Shown here: one piece after another, positions 38,495 through 45,036 of the stretch
How positions within the stretch are numbered: position 1 is the first letter of the stretch
Layout of the letters: each line of letters begins with the position of its first letter
From: Campylobacter sp. RM5004
GTDB taxonomy: Bacteria; Campylobacterota; Campylobacteria; Campylobacterales; Campylobacteraceae
Length of the DNA: 64,000 nt
Assembly: GCF_022369455.1 (NCBI RefSeq)
Contig: NZ_CP059599.1
Span: 1,640,409 to 1,704,408 of the forward strand
Reading direction: 5' to 3'
Program-made: the position numbers and the translations under genes
The notes under the pieces: model-generated
Told to the model about the DNA's origin: nothing
Database searches by the model: none
What the model saw: only the letters and a program-made list of their open reading frames with translations

Positions 38495-39136
38495 TCAAAC
38501 CCTTTTATCATAAAGATTTTCGCCGTCTTTATAAGCTAAAAATAAAGCTAATAAATCTCTTTCATCTTTGATATTACGAATATCAAGTTTGCTTAAAATC
38601 TCTTGCATACTCTCGCGCACATCATTGCCTTTTACTTCTATGGCTTCGAATGGTTTTTCTTTAGTTTGTTCTTCTTTTTCTTCTTGCTTAATTTCTTCTT
38701 TTGTATTTATTGCATTATTTCTTAAATTTTCTTTTTCTTTAACTCTAGCTTGTAATTCTTCTTTACTTGGCATTTTCTTGCTATCTACATAACCTAAAGG
38801 AAAATCTTTAGGCAAACCTAAAGATGGCATATTTAACGAATTTAGCACTCTATCAAGCTCTTTTTTATCAATTTCTACCCAATTTTTCATAGATTCTTTG
38901 CTTATTTCTTCTACTAAATCAGGGTCTAATGCTCCAAATGTGCCAAAAGTCGCTATATCGCCTATGCTTAAGTTTTTATCATTTAAAGGATTGTAAGTTG
39001 GATCATTTTCTAGCTTTTGCTGGGCTAGTTTTAGATATTCTAAACTAGCCCCATCATTTGCTTTATTTTGTGAGTTTTTATTATTAAGCGCATTTGCATA
39101 AGTATTTGAAAAATTATTTACTCCATTAACTATCAT
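38495..39136 (-). CDS. flagellar-secreted-like protein, constant C-terminus (copy 2)
   Basis: A 213-residue hydrophilic protein without a signal peptide. The N-terminus (MIVNGVNNFSNTYANALNN) is Asn/Ser-rich, as in flagellar type III substrates. It shares with the gene at 41724-42350 the block LEYLKxAQxKLENDPTYNP (~30-48), FGALDPD, and a near-identical ~70-residue C-terminus from KEEIKQEEKEEQ to YDKRV. The middle differs. It follows the double-glycine protein by 9 nt, so they are co-transcribed. Function unknown. Confidence 0.75.
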   Translation of the reverse strand: MIVNGVNNFSNTYANALNNKNSQNKANDGASLEYLKLAQQKLENDPTYNPLNDKNLSIGDIATFGTFGALDPDLVEEISKESMKNWVEIDKKELDRVLNSLNMPSLGLPKDFPLGYVDSKKMPSKEELQARVKEKENLRNNAINTKEEIKQEEKEEQTKEKPFEAIEVKGNDVRESMQEILSKLDIRNIKDERDLLALFLAYKDGENLYDKRV

Positions 39137-39145
39137 AACAAATCC

Positions 39146-39748
39146 TTATCTTGCCATTCTTAGCAAATCTGTTCCTACTGCTTGTTTTATTTCTCTTAAT
39201 ACTTGATTATATTCTAATTGAAAACTATTCGTAACTTCATTGTCAAACCAATACTCTGGCATATATAAATACTCGTTTTTTACAGCATATACATGAGTAG
39301 TTGGTGCCATAACTCCATTACCCACATTTGTATTTTTTATACCGTATAATAAAACATGATCCTTAGCAGTTCTGCCACCTAATGCACTAATATAATCTAC
39401 ATATCTACCTTGATTTCTATCAATATGCTCTCTAGTAGTAGGATTTGCATAACATTGAAGTTGTCCTAAAGGACATAATCCATGAGATGATAAGTTTGAT
39501 GTATCAACTCCTAACTCGGTTATTGGATGAGGGATAGCCAATACAAATGCCATGCCATTATACTGCAATACACTTGATAGTATATACCCACCACGAACTT
39601 CGCTCATTTGCTCTGGGTTTAATACCTTAACACCTAATGAGCTATCACTTATAGCACCTTTGCTAATATCTGCTAATAAATCATTAGCATTAGCACTTAA
39701 GCCTAAAATAGCAACTAAAGATAAAACTTTTAATGTTTTTTTAAACAT
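39146..39748 (-). CDS. Sec + double-glycine leader secreted protein A
   Basis: A 200-residue precursor. Residues 1-21 are a Sec signal peptide (cut likely after ANA). Residues 22-54 form a double-glycine leader ending LNPEQMSEVRGG, matching the class II bacteriocin pattern (Leu -12, Met -7, Val -4, Gly -2, Gly -1). The ~146-residue cargo is globular-looking, with two Cys (in HGLCPLGQLQC). Residues 1-56 are identical to protein B (40996-41574) while the cargo differs. The periplasmic C39 peptidase three genes downstream is the obvious processor. Cargo function unknown. Confidence 0.85.
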   Translation of the reverse strand: MFKKTLKVLSLVAILGLSANANDLLADISKGAISDSSLGVKVLNPEQMSEVRGGYILSSVLQYNGMAFVLAIPHPITELGVDTSNLSSHGLCPLGQLQCYANPTTREHIDRNQGRYVDYISALGGRTAKDHVLLYGIKNTNVGNGVMAPTTHVYAVKNEYLYMPEYWFDNEVTNSFQLEYNQVLREIKQAVGTDLLRMAR

Positions 39749-39898
39749 TTTTTCTCCTTTGTTTTGAAATACAATCTCATAATACCTTAAGAAATTTTAA
39801 ATAAAACTTAATATTAAAAATTAAATAAATATTTGTTACTTTTAGTAATATTTTCTTAATTCCTATTTAAAATTTATAAGAATTTGAAATAGGAATTT
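39581..39898. repeat. duplicated block (copy A): motif pair + promoter + leader
   Basis: These ~318 bp match 41407-41724 almost base for base. They hold the dispersed-motif hairpin, the promoter (-10 TATTAT on the minus strand) and the 56-codon leader. Homology stops abruptly at the leader/cargo border on one side and at the outer edge of the motif on the other. Confidence 0.85.
39858..39898. repeat. dispersed motif, inverted pair
   Basis: Arms at ~39858-39875 (one degenerate position block) and 39880-39898. The stop codon of the upstream gene (39897-39899) lies within the outer edge of the right arm. It ends one unit and precedes the promoter of protein A. Confidence 0.88.
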
Positions 39899-40970
39899 AA
39901 ACTTTCATATCAAATAACTTCATATCTTTTTGACTATATTTTAAAGCCGCTTGCAAAAACTCTTCAAAAGTTTCATAACTATCTATATCTTTAGGAGCTT
40001 TTAGGTTTTTACCACTTATCATTTCATAAGCTAGTTTTTCATACCAATTTAGTATTTTTTTATATTCTTTTGCTAATTCTTCACTTCTTGCTCTTTTAAA
40101 ATCTTGTGATAATCTATTTGCTTCATCTGCTAGCCATTTTGGCATTTTTGAAATATCGCTTTGTGTTATTAAACCTTTTGCTACCATAGAATTAAGTGGT
40201 TTTGCGACATTTTGTGCGAATTCTTTATAATCTACAAATCTATCCCCACCACTCATCTTGCCCCAATAAGTTCTCTCACCCTCTACTAAAAAATGATTAT
40301 TTCTTAATACGGCTATTAATATTCCACCACGACTTACATCTCCTTGATTATTTTTGTAATTATCGCCTTTAGCGTCCCATAAAATAGAATAACCTTGAGA
40401 AAAACTATCGCTATGCACAGGAAACATATCCATTTTTCCATTACCATCATAATGAAATAATGTATCAGCGCCTTTTATTCTTTGAAAATCTCTTGCATGA
40501 ATATTCTTATCATTATAATCTTCAAAATCATATCTAGTTTGTAAAATCTTGCCTACACTAAAGGTGCTATTATCTATCTCAAACCCACATGGCAAATTTT
40601 TAATATCTTCTTTGCTAAAAAATTCTTTAGAGTTTAAAAAATCTTCACTTACAACTTGGCTTAAGACTTTATAAGCATTTCCAACGCTTTTTGCTATATC
40701 AATTTCCATAAATCTTTTACCTATTATATGAGCTTTATTGTTTTGTTCTACTAGAGATTTTAAACTATCGCTGTGGATTTTATAATTATCTGGAATTCCT
40801 GCGGCTTTGTTAAAATCACTTGTAAAAAAGCCATCTTTATCAACTCCGTATCCTAAAACTTCACCCACCTTTTTATCATCTGCTTTATTATCTACTTTTT
40901 TAATCTCGTTATTAGTTTCTTTTTTATAAATTTGCTTTGTTTGATATGTTGAATAAGAATTTATTTTCAT
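39897..40970 (-). CDS. Cj0814-like flagellar-secreted-type protein (copy 1)
   Basis: A 357-residue soluble protein without a signal peptide. The N-terminus (MKINSYSTYQTKQIYKK) is Ser/Tyr/Lys-rich, like flagellar-export signals. An EF-hand-like stretch (GVDKDGFFTSDFNKAAGIP, ~43-61) follows, then a conserved block through ~125. The first ~125 residues closely match the gene at 62797-63936; the rest differs. I believe the C. jejuni counterpart is the Cj0814 family described as flagellar-dependent secreted, but the role is unknown. It is 25 nt downstream of double-glycine protein B. Confidence 0.75.
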   Translation of the reverse strand: MKINSYSTYQTKQIYKKETNNEIKKVDNKADDKKVGEVLGYGVDKDGFFTSDFNKAAGIPDNYKIHSDSLKSLVEQNNKAHIIGKRFMEIDIAKSVGNAYKVLSQVVSEDFLNSKEFFSKEDIKNLPCGFEIDNSTFSVGKILQTRYDFEDYNDKNIHARDFQRIKGADTLFHYDGNGKMDMFPVHSDSFSQGYSILWDAKGDNYKNNQGDVSRGGILIAVLRNNHFLVEGERTYWGKMSGGDRFVDYKEFAQNVAKPLNSMVAKGLITQSDISKMPKWLADEANRLSQDFKRARSEELAKEYKKILNWYEKLAYEMISGKNLKAPKDIDSYETFEEFLQAALKYSQKDMKLFDMKV

Positions 40971-40995
40971 AATTATTCCTTTAGGTAGGGTTCTA

Positions 40996-41574
40996 CTAGA
41001 ACCCTAATGCAAAATTACCATGCTCTTTTACAGCTTGCATATAAATATCATTTCTAATAGCTTTGTTAAGTGTTAAATTTCTAAGCCAAGAATTACCCGT
41101 CATAGCTCTAGTTTTACCAGTATAGTAATTTACAGCTTTCGGATCATAACTATAACTATATTGACTTCCTATAAATTGAGGAATTTTTGTTTGTGTAAAA
41201 GAAATTGCCAACAATTCTCCACTCATTAATCCAACTATTGCTTCATTAAATTCATTTTTTTGCATATATGATGCATTATCAGTTTTTTGAAAATCATAAC
41301 CATACATATATACTGCTCTTTTATCTAATTCATTATCACCAAACAATACCACATGATTTGTTTGCAATAAATTTGCACTATAAAATGTAGTATTGAAATA
41401 GCTTACAATATACCCGCCACGAACTTCGCTCATTTGCTCTGGGTTTAATACCTTAACACCTAATGAACTATCACTTATAGCACCTTTGCTAATATCTGCT
41501 AATAAATCATTAGCATTAGCACTTAAGCCTAAAATAGCAACTAAAGATAAAACTTTTAATGTTTTTTTAAACAT
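40996..41574 (-). CDS. Sec + double-glycine leader secreted protein B
   Basis: A 192-residue precursor with the same 56-residue N-terminus as protein A: Sec signal to ~21, then a double-glycine leader ending MSEVRGG at 54. The ~138-residue cargo is unrelated in most of its length and lacks Cys. A short shared pattern ((D/N)HVxLxG) may reflect distant common origin. AAAGGAG lies before the ATG. The promoter block is duplicated with that of A. The downstream partner is a Cj0814-like gene rather than the constant-C-terminus type. Likely processed by the C39 peptidase at 37081-37629. Confidence 0.85.
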   Translation of the reverse strand: MFKKTLKVLSLVAILGLSANANDLLADISKGAISDSSLGVKVLNPEQMSEVRGGYIVSYFNTTFYSANLLQTNHVVLFGDNELDKRAVYMYGYDFQKTDNASYMQKNEFNEAIVGLMSGELLAISFTQTKIPQFIGSQYSYSYDPKAVNYYTGKTRAMTGNSWLRNLTLNKAIRNDIYMQAVKEHGNFALGF

Positions 41575-41931
41575 TTTTTCTCCTTTGAATTGAGATAAAA
41601 TCTCATAATATCTTAAGAAATTTTAAATAAAACTTAATATTAAAAATTAAATAAATATTTGTTACTTTTAGTAATATTTTCTTAATTTCTATTTAAAATT
41701 TATAAGAATTTGAAATAGGAATTTCAAACCCTTTTATCATAAAGATTTTCGCCGTCTTTATAGGCTAAAAATAAAGCCAATAAATCTCTTTCGTCTTTAA
41801 TATTACGAATATCAAGTTTGCTTAAAATATCTTGCATACTCTCACGCACATCATTACCTTTTACTTCTATGGGTTTGAATGGTTTTTCTTTAGTTTGTTC
41901 TTCTTTTTCTTCTTGCTTAATTTCTTCTTTA
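41407..41931. repeat. duplicated block (copy B), extended
   Basis: 41407-41724 matches the A block at 39581-39898 (leader, promoter, motif). The adjoining 41724-~41931 matches ~38495-38702 (constant C-terminus of the flagellar-type companion). The two homologous segments are contiguous here but separated at the A copy, with the motif at the joint. Confidence 0.8.
41684..41724. repeat. dispersed motif, inverted pair
   Basis: Arms at ~41684-41701 (decayed) and 41706-41724 (intact), abutting the stop codon of the gene that ends at 41724. Confidence 0.87.
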
Positions 41932-42350
41932 GATTGTGATATTTGCAAATCTTCATCTGTATTAGAAAAAATACTTTTCATTAATTTATTTTTTTCTTCA
42001 TTACTTAGGCTATCTGAAGTTAATTTATCTAAATTTTTGAAAAGTTTATTTAGAGTTTTTACTAATTCTTCTGTATCAATTTTTGGAGTATTTTCCCATT
42101 CTATTTTTCTTTGTTCTACAATATCAGGGTCTAATGCCCCAAATAAAGCTAGATTAAGTATTTCGCTTTTACCTAAGTTTCTATCATTAAAAGGATTGTA
42201 AGTCGGATCATTTTCTAACTTTTCTTGAGCTATTTTAAGATACTCTAAAGTAGCTGTGCCATCTTCATAGTAAGGTTTATCGTTTGTATTTTCGCTTGTA
42301 GTTTTGTGTTTGTTAATTGCTGTAATATAAGAATTTGATGATATTTTCAT
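41724..42350 (-). CDS. flagellar-secreted-like protein, constant C-terminus (copy 1)
   Basis: A 208-residue soluble protein; paralogue of 38495-39136 with a near-identical C-terminal ~70 residues and a different N-terminus (MKISSNSYITAINKH), which resembles that of the Cj0814-like proteins. The frame is open to a TTG at 42380, but that codon lies in the sigma-28 -10 element. ATG 42350, preceded by a G-rich ribosome site (GGGGG), is the start. The sigma-28 promoter supports membership of the flagellar regulon. Function unknown. Confidence 0.78.
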   Translation of the reverse strand: MKISSNSYITAINKHKTTSENTNDKPYYEDGTATLEYLKIAQEKLENDPTYNPFNDRNLGKSEILNLALFGALDPDIVEQRKIEWENTPKIDTEELVKTLNKLFKNLDKLTSDSLSNEEKNKLMKSIFSNTDEDLQISQSKEEIKQEEKEEQTKEKPFKPIEVKGNDVRESMQDILSKLDIRNIKDERDLLALFLAYKDGENLYDKRV

Positions 42351-42368
42351 TTTAAACCCCCGTTTTTC

Positions 42369-42394
42369 ATATATCGGCAAGATTTAAAAAAAAT
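42369..42394 (-). promoter_or_regulatory. sigma-28 (FliA) type promoter
   Basis: On the minus strand: TAAT, then GCCGATAT with the same spacing as in the copy at 62757-62775. It is about 20 nt before the ATG at 42350. GCCGATAA/T is the classic FliA -10. Confidence 0.6.
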
Positions 42395-42405
42395 TAATAG
42401 TTTAA

Positions 42406-42436
42406 AACAATAAGACTTAATTAAAGCCTTATTGTT
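42406..42436 (-). terminator. terminator-like hairpin at the end of the dctA unit
   Basis: AACAATAAG (42406-42414) pairs with CTTATTGTT (42428-42436). The hairpin includes the stop codon of the small peptide gene, and T-rich sequence follows on the minus strand. Confidence 0.55.
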
Positions 42437-42521
42437 GATTTTCTTTATTTACCTTTATAAAAAATGTAGCTATGCAAATTAGCACAGCAACTAAAGAAAA
42501 CGCTTCTTCTAATATTTGCAT
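42429..42521 (-). CDS. 30-residue single-span membrane peptide downstream of dctA
   Basis: An ORF of 30 codons: an acidic N-terminus (MQILEEA), a ~16-residue hydrophobic helix (FSLVAVLICIATFFI, ~8-22) and a basic/polar tail (KVNKENQQ). AAAGGAT sits 6 nt before the ATG. It begins 48 nt after the dctA stop on the same strand, and a terminator-like hairpin overlaps its stop, so it fits the end of a dctA operon. Such peptides often bind a transporter encoded next to them; that is an inference here. Confidence 0.6.
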   Translation of the reverse strand: MQILEEAFSLVAVLICIATFFIKVNKENQQ

Positions 42522-42568
42522 TTGATATCCTTTCGTAGCAAGTAAATATCAAAAGCAAAAAGTATTCC

Positions 42569-43882
42569 TTAATCTTGGATTTTGTAATCATTCGGATGAT
42601 CTAATGCGTAGCGGAATTTTTCCATATCAATTTGTTTATTCCAAATAGCCACTATTAGACAAGCTACTGAGTTTCCGCAAAGATTTCCACAGGCTCTCAT
42701 TTCACTCATAAACTTATCAACTCCAAGTAAAACGGTGATTGTAGCCACAGGAATTAAATTATCTCCTAAAGAGCTAAGAGTTCCAGCAAGAACGATAAAG
42801 CCACTTCCAGTAACCCCAACAGCACCCTTACTTGTAACCATTAAAATAAGTAATATTGTGATTTCTTGCCAAAGTGTAATATCTATATTAAACGCTTGTG
42901 CTAAGAAAATTACAGCCATTGCTAAATAAATATTAGTGCAATCTAGGTTGAAGCTATATCCAGTAGGTAAAACTAAACCTACACAGCTTTTATCAATCCC
43001 TGCCTTTTCTAATTTTTTCATAAGTGGTAATAATGCACTCTCACTTGAGCTAGTTGTAAATACTATTAAAAGCTCTTTTGCAATAAATCTAATGAACTTA
43101 AATATATTTATTTTCGCAAAATAGCAAATCACTCCTAAAACTCCGAATATAAAAACACAACAAGCTGTAAGCATTACGAACAATAAATATCCCATATTTA
43201 CAAGTGAGCTTAAACCAAATTTTGAAATTAGATAAGCCATAGCACCAAATGTTGCAAATGGGCTAAAATACATAACTAATGTTAAGATTTTGAATACAAA
43301 TGCTTGAAATACTTCTAAAGCTTTTTTGATATATTCTCTATCTTGCTCTTTTAGAGTGATTACAATAAATGCAGTAAATAAAGCGATAAATAATACTTGC
43401 AAGGTCTTGCCATCTGTAAATGGGCTTACTATGTCTTGCGGAATAGCTCCTTTTATAACACCCCAAAAACCTGCTTGCTCTCCTTGAGAAGCTTTAATAT
43501 ACTTATCAACACTACTTGCATCAAGCGCATTTACATCAAGATTCATTCCAACACCAGGTTGCATAACTTTAGCCATAAAAATACCTACTATTAGAGCTAA
43601 AGTACTTACTACTTCAAAATAAATTACAGCTTTAACACCAATACCGCCGATTTTTTTAATATCTCCAAGTCCTACAATTCCTAAAATAATCATAACAAAT
43701 ATAATAGGTCCTATTAACAGCTTTAAGGCTTTAATAAACATATCAATAAAAACTTTTGACCATATTGCTAAATTTTCAATACCTAAGCTTTCTATTTTAA
43801 TAGGAGGCATAGCACCTACAACAATTCCAAGGATTAATCCAACGATAACCCAAAAAATAAGACTTTTTAAATATTTTCTCAT
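42569..43882 (-). CDS. dctA: C4-dicarboxylate/amino-acid:cation symporter (DctA-like)
   Basis: A 437-residue DAACS-family symporter with the serine-rich hairpin (TTSSSESALLPLM, ~273-285), the substrate-binding motif region (YSFNLDCTNIYLA) and the C-terminal NLCGNSVA. The conserved NxDGT motif reads NLDCT, with Cys for Gly, which is unusual and could shift substrate preference. It probably imports succinate, fumarate, malate or aspartate, which would also supply fumarate-type acceptors. Confidence 0.9.
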   Translation of the reverse strand: MRKYLKSLIFWVIVGLILGIVVGAMPPIKIESLGIENLAIWSKVFIDMFIKALKLLIGPIIFVMIILGIVGLGDIKKIGGIGVKAVIYFEVVSTLALIVGIFMAKVMQPGVGMNLDVNALDASSVDKYIKASQGEQAGFWGVIKGAIPQDIVSPFTDGKTLQVLFIALFTAFIVITLKEQDREYIKKALEVFQAFVFKILTLVMYFSPFATFGAMAYLISKFGLSSLVNMGYLLFVMLTACCVFIFGVLGVICYFAKINIFKFIRFIAKELLIVFTTSSSESALLPLMKKLEKAGIDKSCVGLVLPTGYSFNLDCTNIYLAMAVIFLAQAFNIDITLWQEITILLILMVTSKGAVGVTGSGFIVLAGTLSSLGDNLIPVATITVLLGVDKFMSEMRACGNLCGNSVACLIVAIWNKQIDMEKFRYALDHPNDYKIQD

Positions 43883-43995
43883 TTATGTCCCTTTTTTTAA
43901 TAATATTCGTTCATAATATCCAAAAAAATATTTTTTTATGATTTTTTGATTTAAAAAAATAATAATAATGTTACAAATTTACACAAAGGAAAGAG

Positions 43996-44322
43996 ATGAA
44001 TACAAACATTAGCGCAAAAGAAATTGACCTAAATAAGCATTTAATAGTAGATATTAGAACTATTGAAGAAATAAATGAATTAAGCATTAAAAATACTCAT
44101 TTGTATCCGATAGATTTTAATACAGCCAAAGAAGATGAAGTAAAGAGCTATTTTGAAAAATTATACAAAGAAAGTGATAAAGCTTTGGTGATTATGTGTA
44201 GAAGTGGTGCTAGAAGTAGTATGTTGTGCGAATTCTTAAACCAAGAAGAAAAAATAGCTTATAATTTAATGGGTGGAATAATAGCAATGTGTCAAAATTA
44301 CCCAGAAATGATAAAAAATTAA
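43996..44322 (+). CDS. single-domain rhodanese
   Basis: A 108-residue rhodanese-homology domain with the active-site loop CRSGARS (Cys ~72) and the N-terminal LIVDIRTIEEI. It would carry persulfide sulfur. No signal peptide, so cytoplasmic. AAAGGAAAG precedes the ATG. No sulfur-metabolism partner is adjacent. Confidence 0.88.
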   Translation: MNTNISAKEIDLNKHLIVDIRTIEEINELSIKNTHLYPIDFNTAKEDEVKSYFEKLYKESDKALVIMCRSGARSSMLCEFLNQEEKIAYNLMGGIIAMCQNYPEMIKN

Positions 44323-44346
44323 TTATTTATTACTTAATGTAACAAA

Positions 44347-44380
44347 ATTAGAATTTGAATTCGGAAATTCAAATTCTAAT
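44347..44380. repeat. dispersed motif, compact hairpin
   Basis: ATTAGAATTTGAATT (44347-44361) pairs with AATTCAAATTCTAAT (44366-44380) around CGGA, 25 nt after the rhodanese stop. Probable terminator. The rest of the 245-bp gap to 44568 is AT-rich with no gene seen. Confidence 0.88.
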
Positions 44381-44567
44381 TTTAAATAAAATTTTAATAT
44401 ATTATAAGCTTCAATTTGCAATAATTCTAAAAATAAAATTATATAAATCTTAAGTATTAAAAATTATTTAAATATATTAATTAAATAAAAATTATAATAT
44501 TTTAACCTTTATTTTTTATTTTTCTGTAATATTAATGTAATAATTAATTGTTTTTAAGGGGTTAAAA

Positions 44568-45011
44568 ATGAGAGATTACAAAAGGGCTGTTGAAATATTA
44601 AAAGAAATAGAAATTTTAATAAGTAATGAAAGCATCTTTAAGCAAAGTGAAGAAGATAGATTTAACGATGAAATTTTTATTAATAATGTAGCAAAAGATT
44701 TTCCGGAAGTTCCATTTGATGAGCTTAAATATGAAATTATAAATCTAGTATCTAATACAACACAAGAGCAATTTATAATATATAAAGATAAAAAATATTT
44801 ATTATTTATTCCTAGTCTTAAAGTAATGACTTATATTTTTAACTGTATAAACCAAGAAACAATTCAATCAAAAACAAATACTGAAATAGAAGAAGACGAG
44901 AATGCAAACTTCATTAGCATGTGTATTGATATTGCCAAAAAATGTGTTAGTGAGATTAAATATAGAAATGATAAATTAAGAAGTTTATTAGGAGAATTAT
45001 CTCAAATATAG
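44568..45011 (+). CDS. hypothetical soluble protein
   Basis: A 147-residue acidic, helix-rich cytoplasmic protein (no signal peptide or membrane span) with one central hydrophobic patch (YLLFIPSLKVMTYIFNCI, ~88-105). I do not recognise it. AAGGGG precedes the ATG. It ends in a bidirectional terminator shared with the FecR gene. Confidence 0.65.
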   Translation: MRDYKRAVEILKEIEILISNESIFKQSEEDRFNDEIFINNVAKDFPEVPFDELKYEIINLVSNTTQEQFIIYKDKKYLLFIPSLKVMTYIFNCINQETIQSKTNTEIEEDENANFISMCIDIAKKCVSEIKYRNDKLRSLLGELSQI

Positions 45012-45036
45012 GAGAAATAAATCTCCTATTTTTTCT
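45008..45036. terminator. bidirectional Rho-independent terminator
   Basis: ATAGGAGA (45008-45015) pairs with TCTCCTAT (45022-45029), followed by TTTTTTCT, between convergent genes. Confidence 0.85.

Noticed and set aside
38466-38498. Extended N-terminus of the FapF-like barrel
   Set aside because: It overlaps the preceding gene, begins with TTG without a ribosome site and hides the signal peptide. TTG 38465 has AAGGAAG upstream.
37081-41574. Double-glycine proteins as classical bacteriocins exported by an ABC peptidase-transporter
   Set aside because: They carry Sec signal peptides before the leader, the C39 protein is free and exported, and no ABC exporter or obvious immunity gene is present.
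42351-42380. Longer start (TTG 42380) for the flagellar-type gene ending at 41724
   Set aside because: The extra codons overlap the sigma-28 -10 element (GCCGATAT). ATG 42350 follows a G-rich ribosome site and gives an N-terminus like that of its relatives.
42735-43594. Plus-strand open frames inside dctA and similar antisense frames elsewhere
   Set aside because: They lie opposite well-recognised genes, lack ribosome sites and have the biased composition expected of shadow frames.
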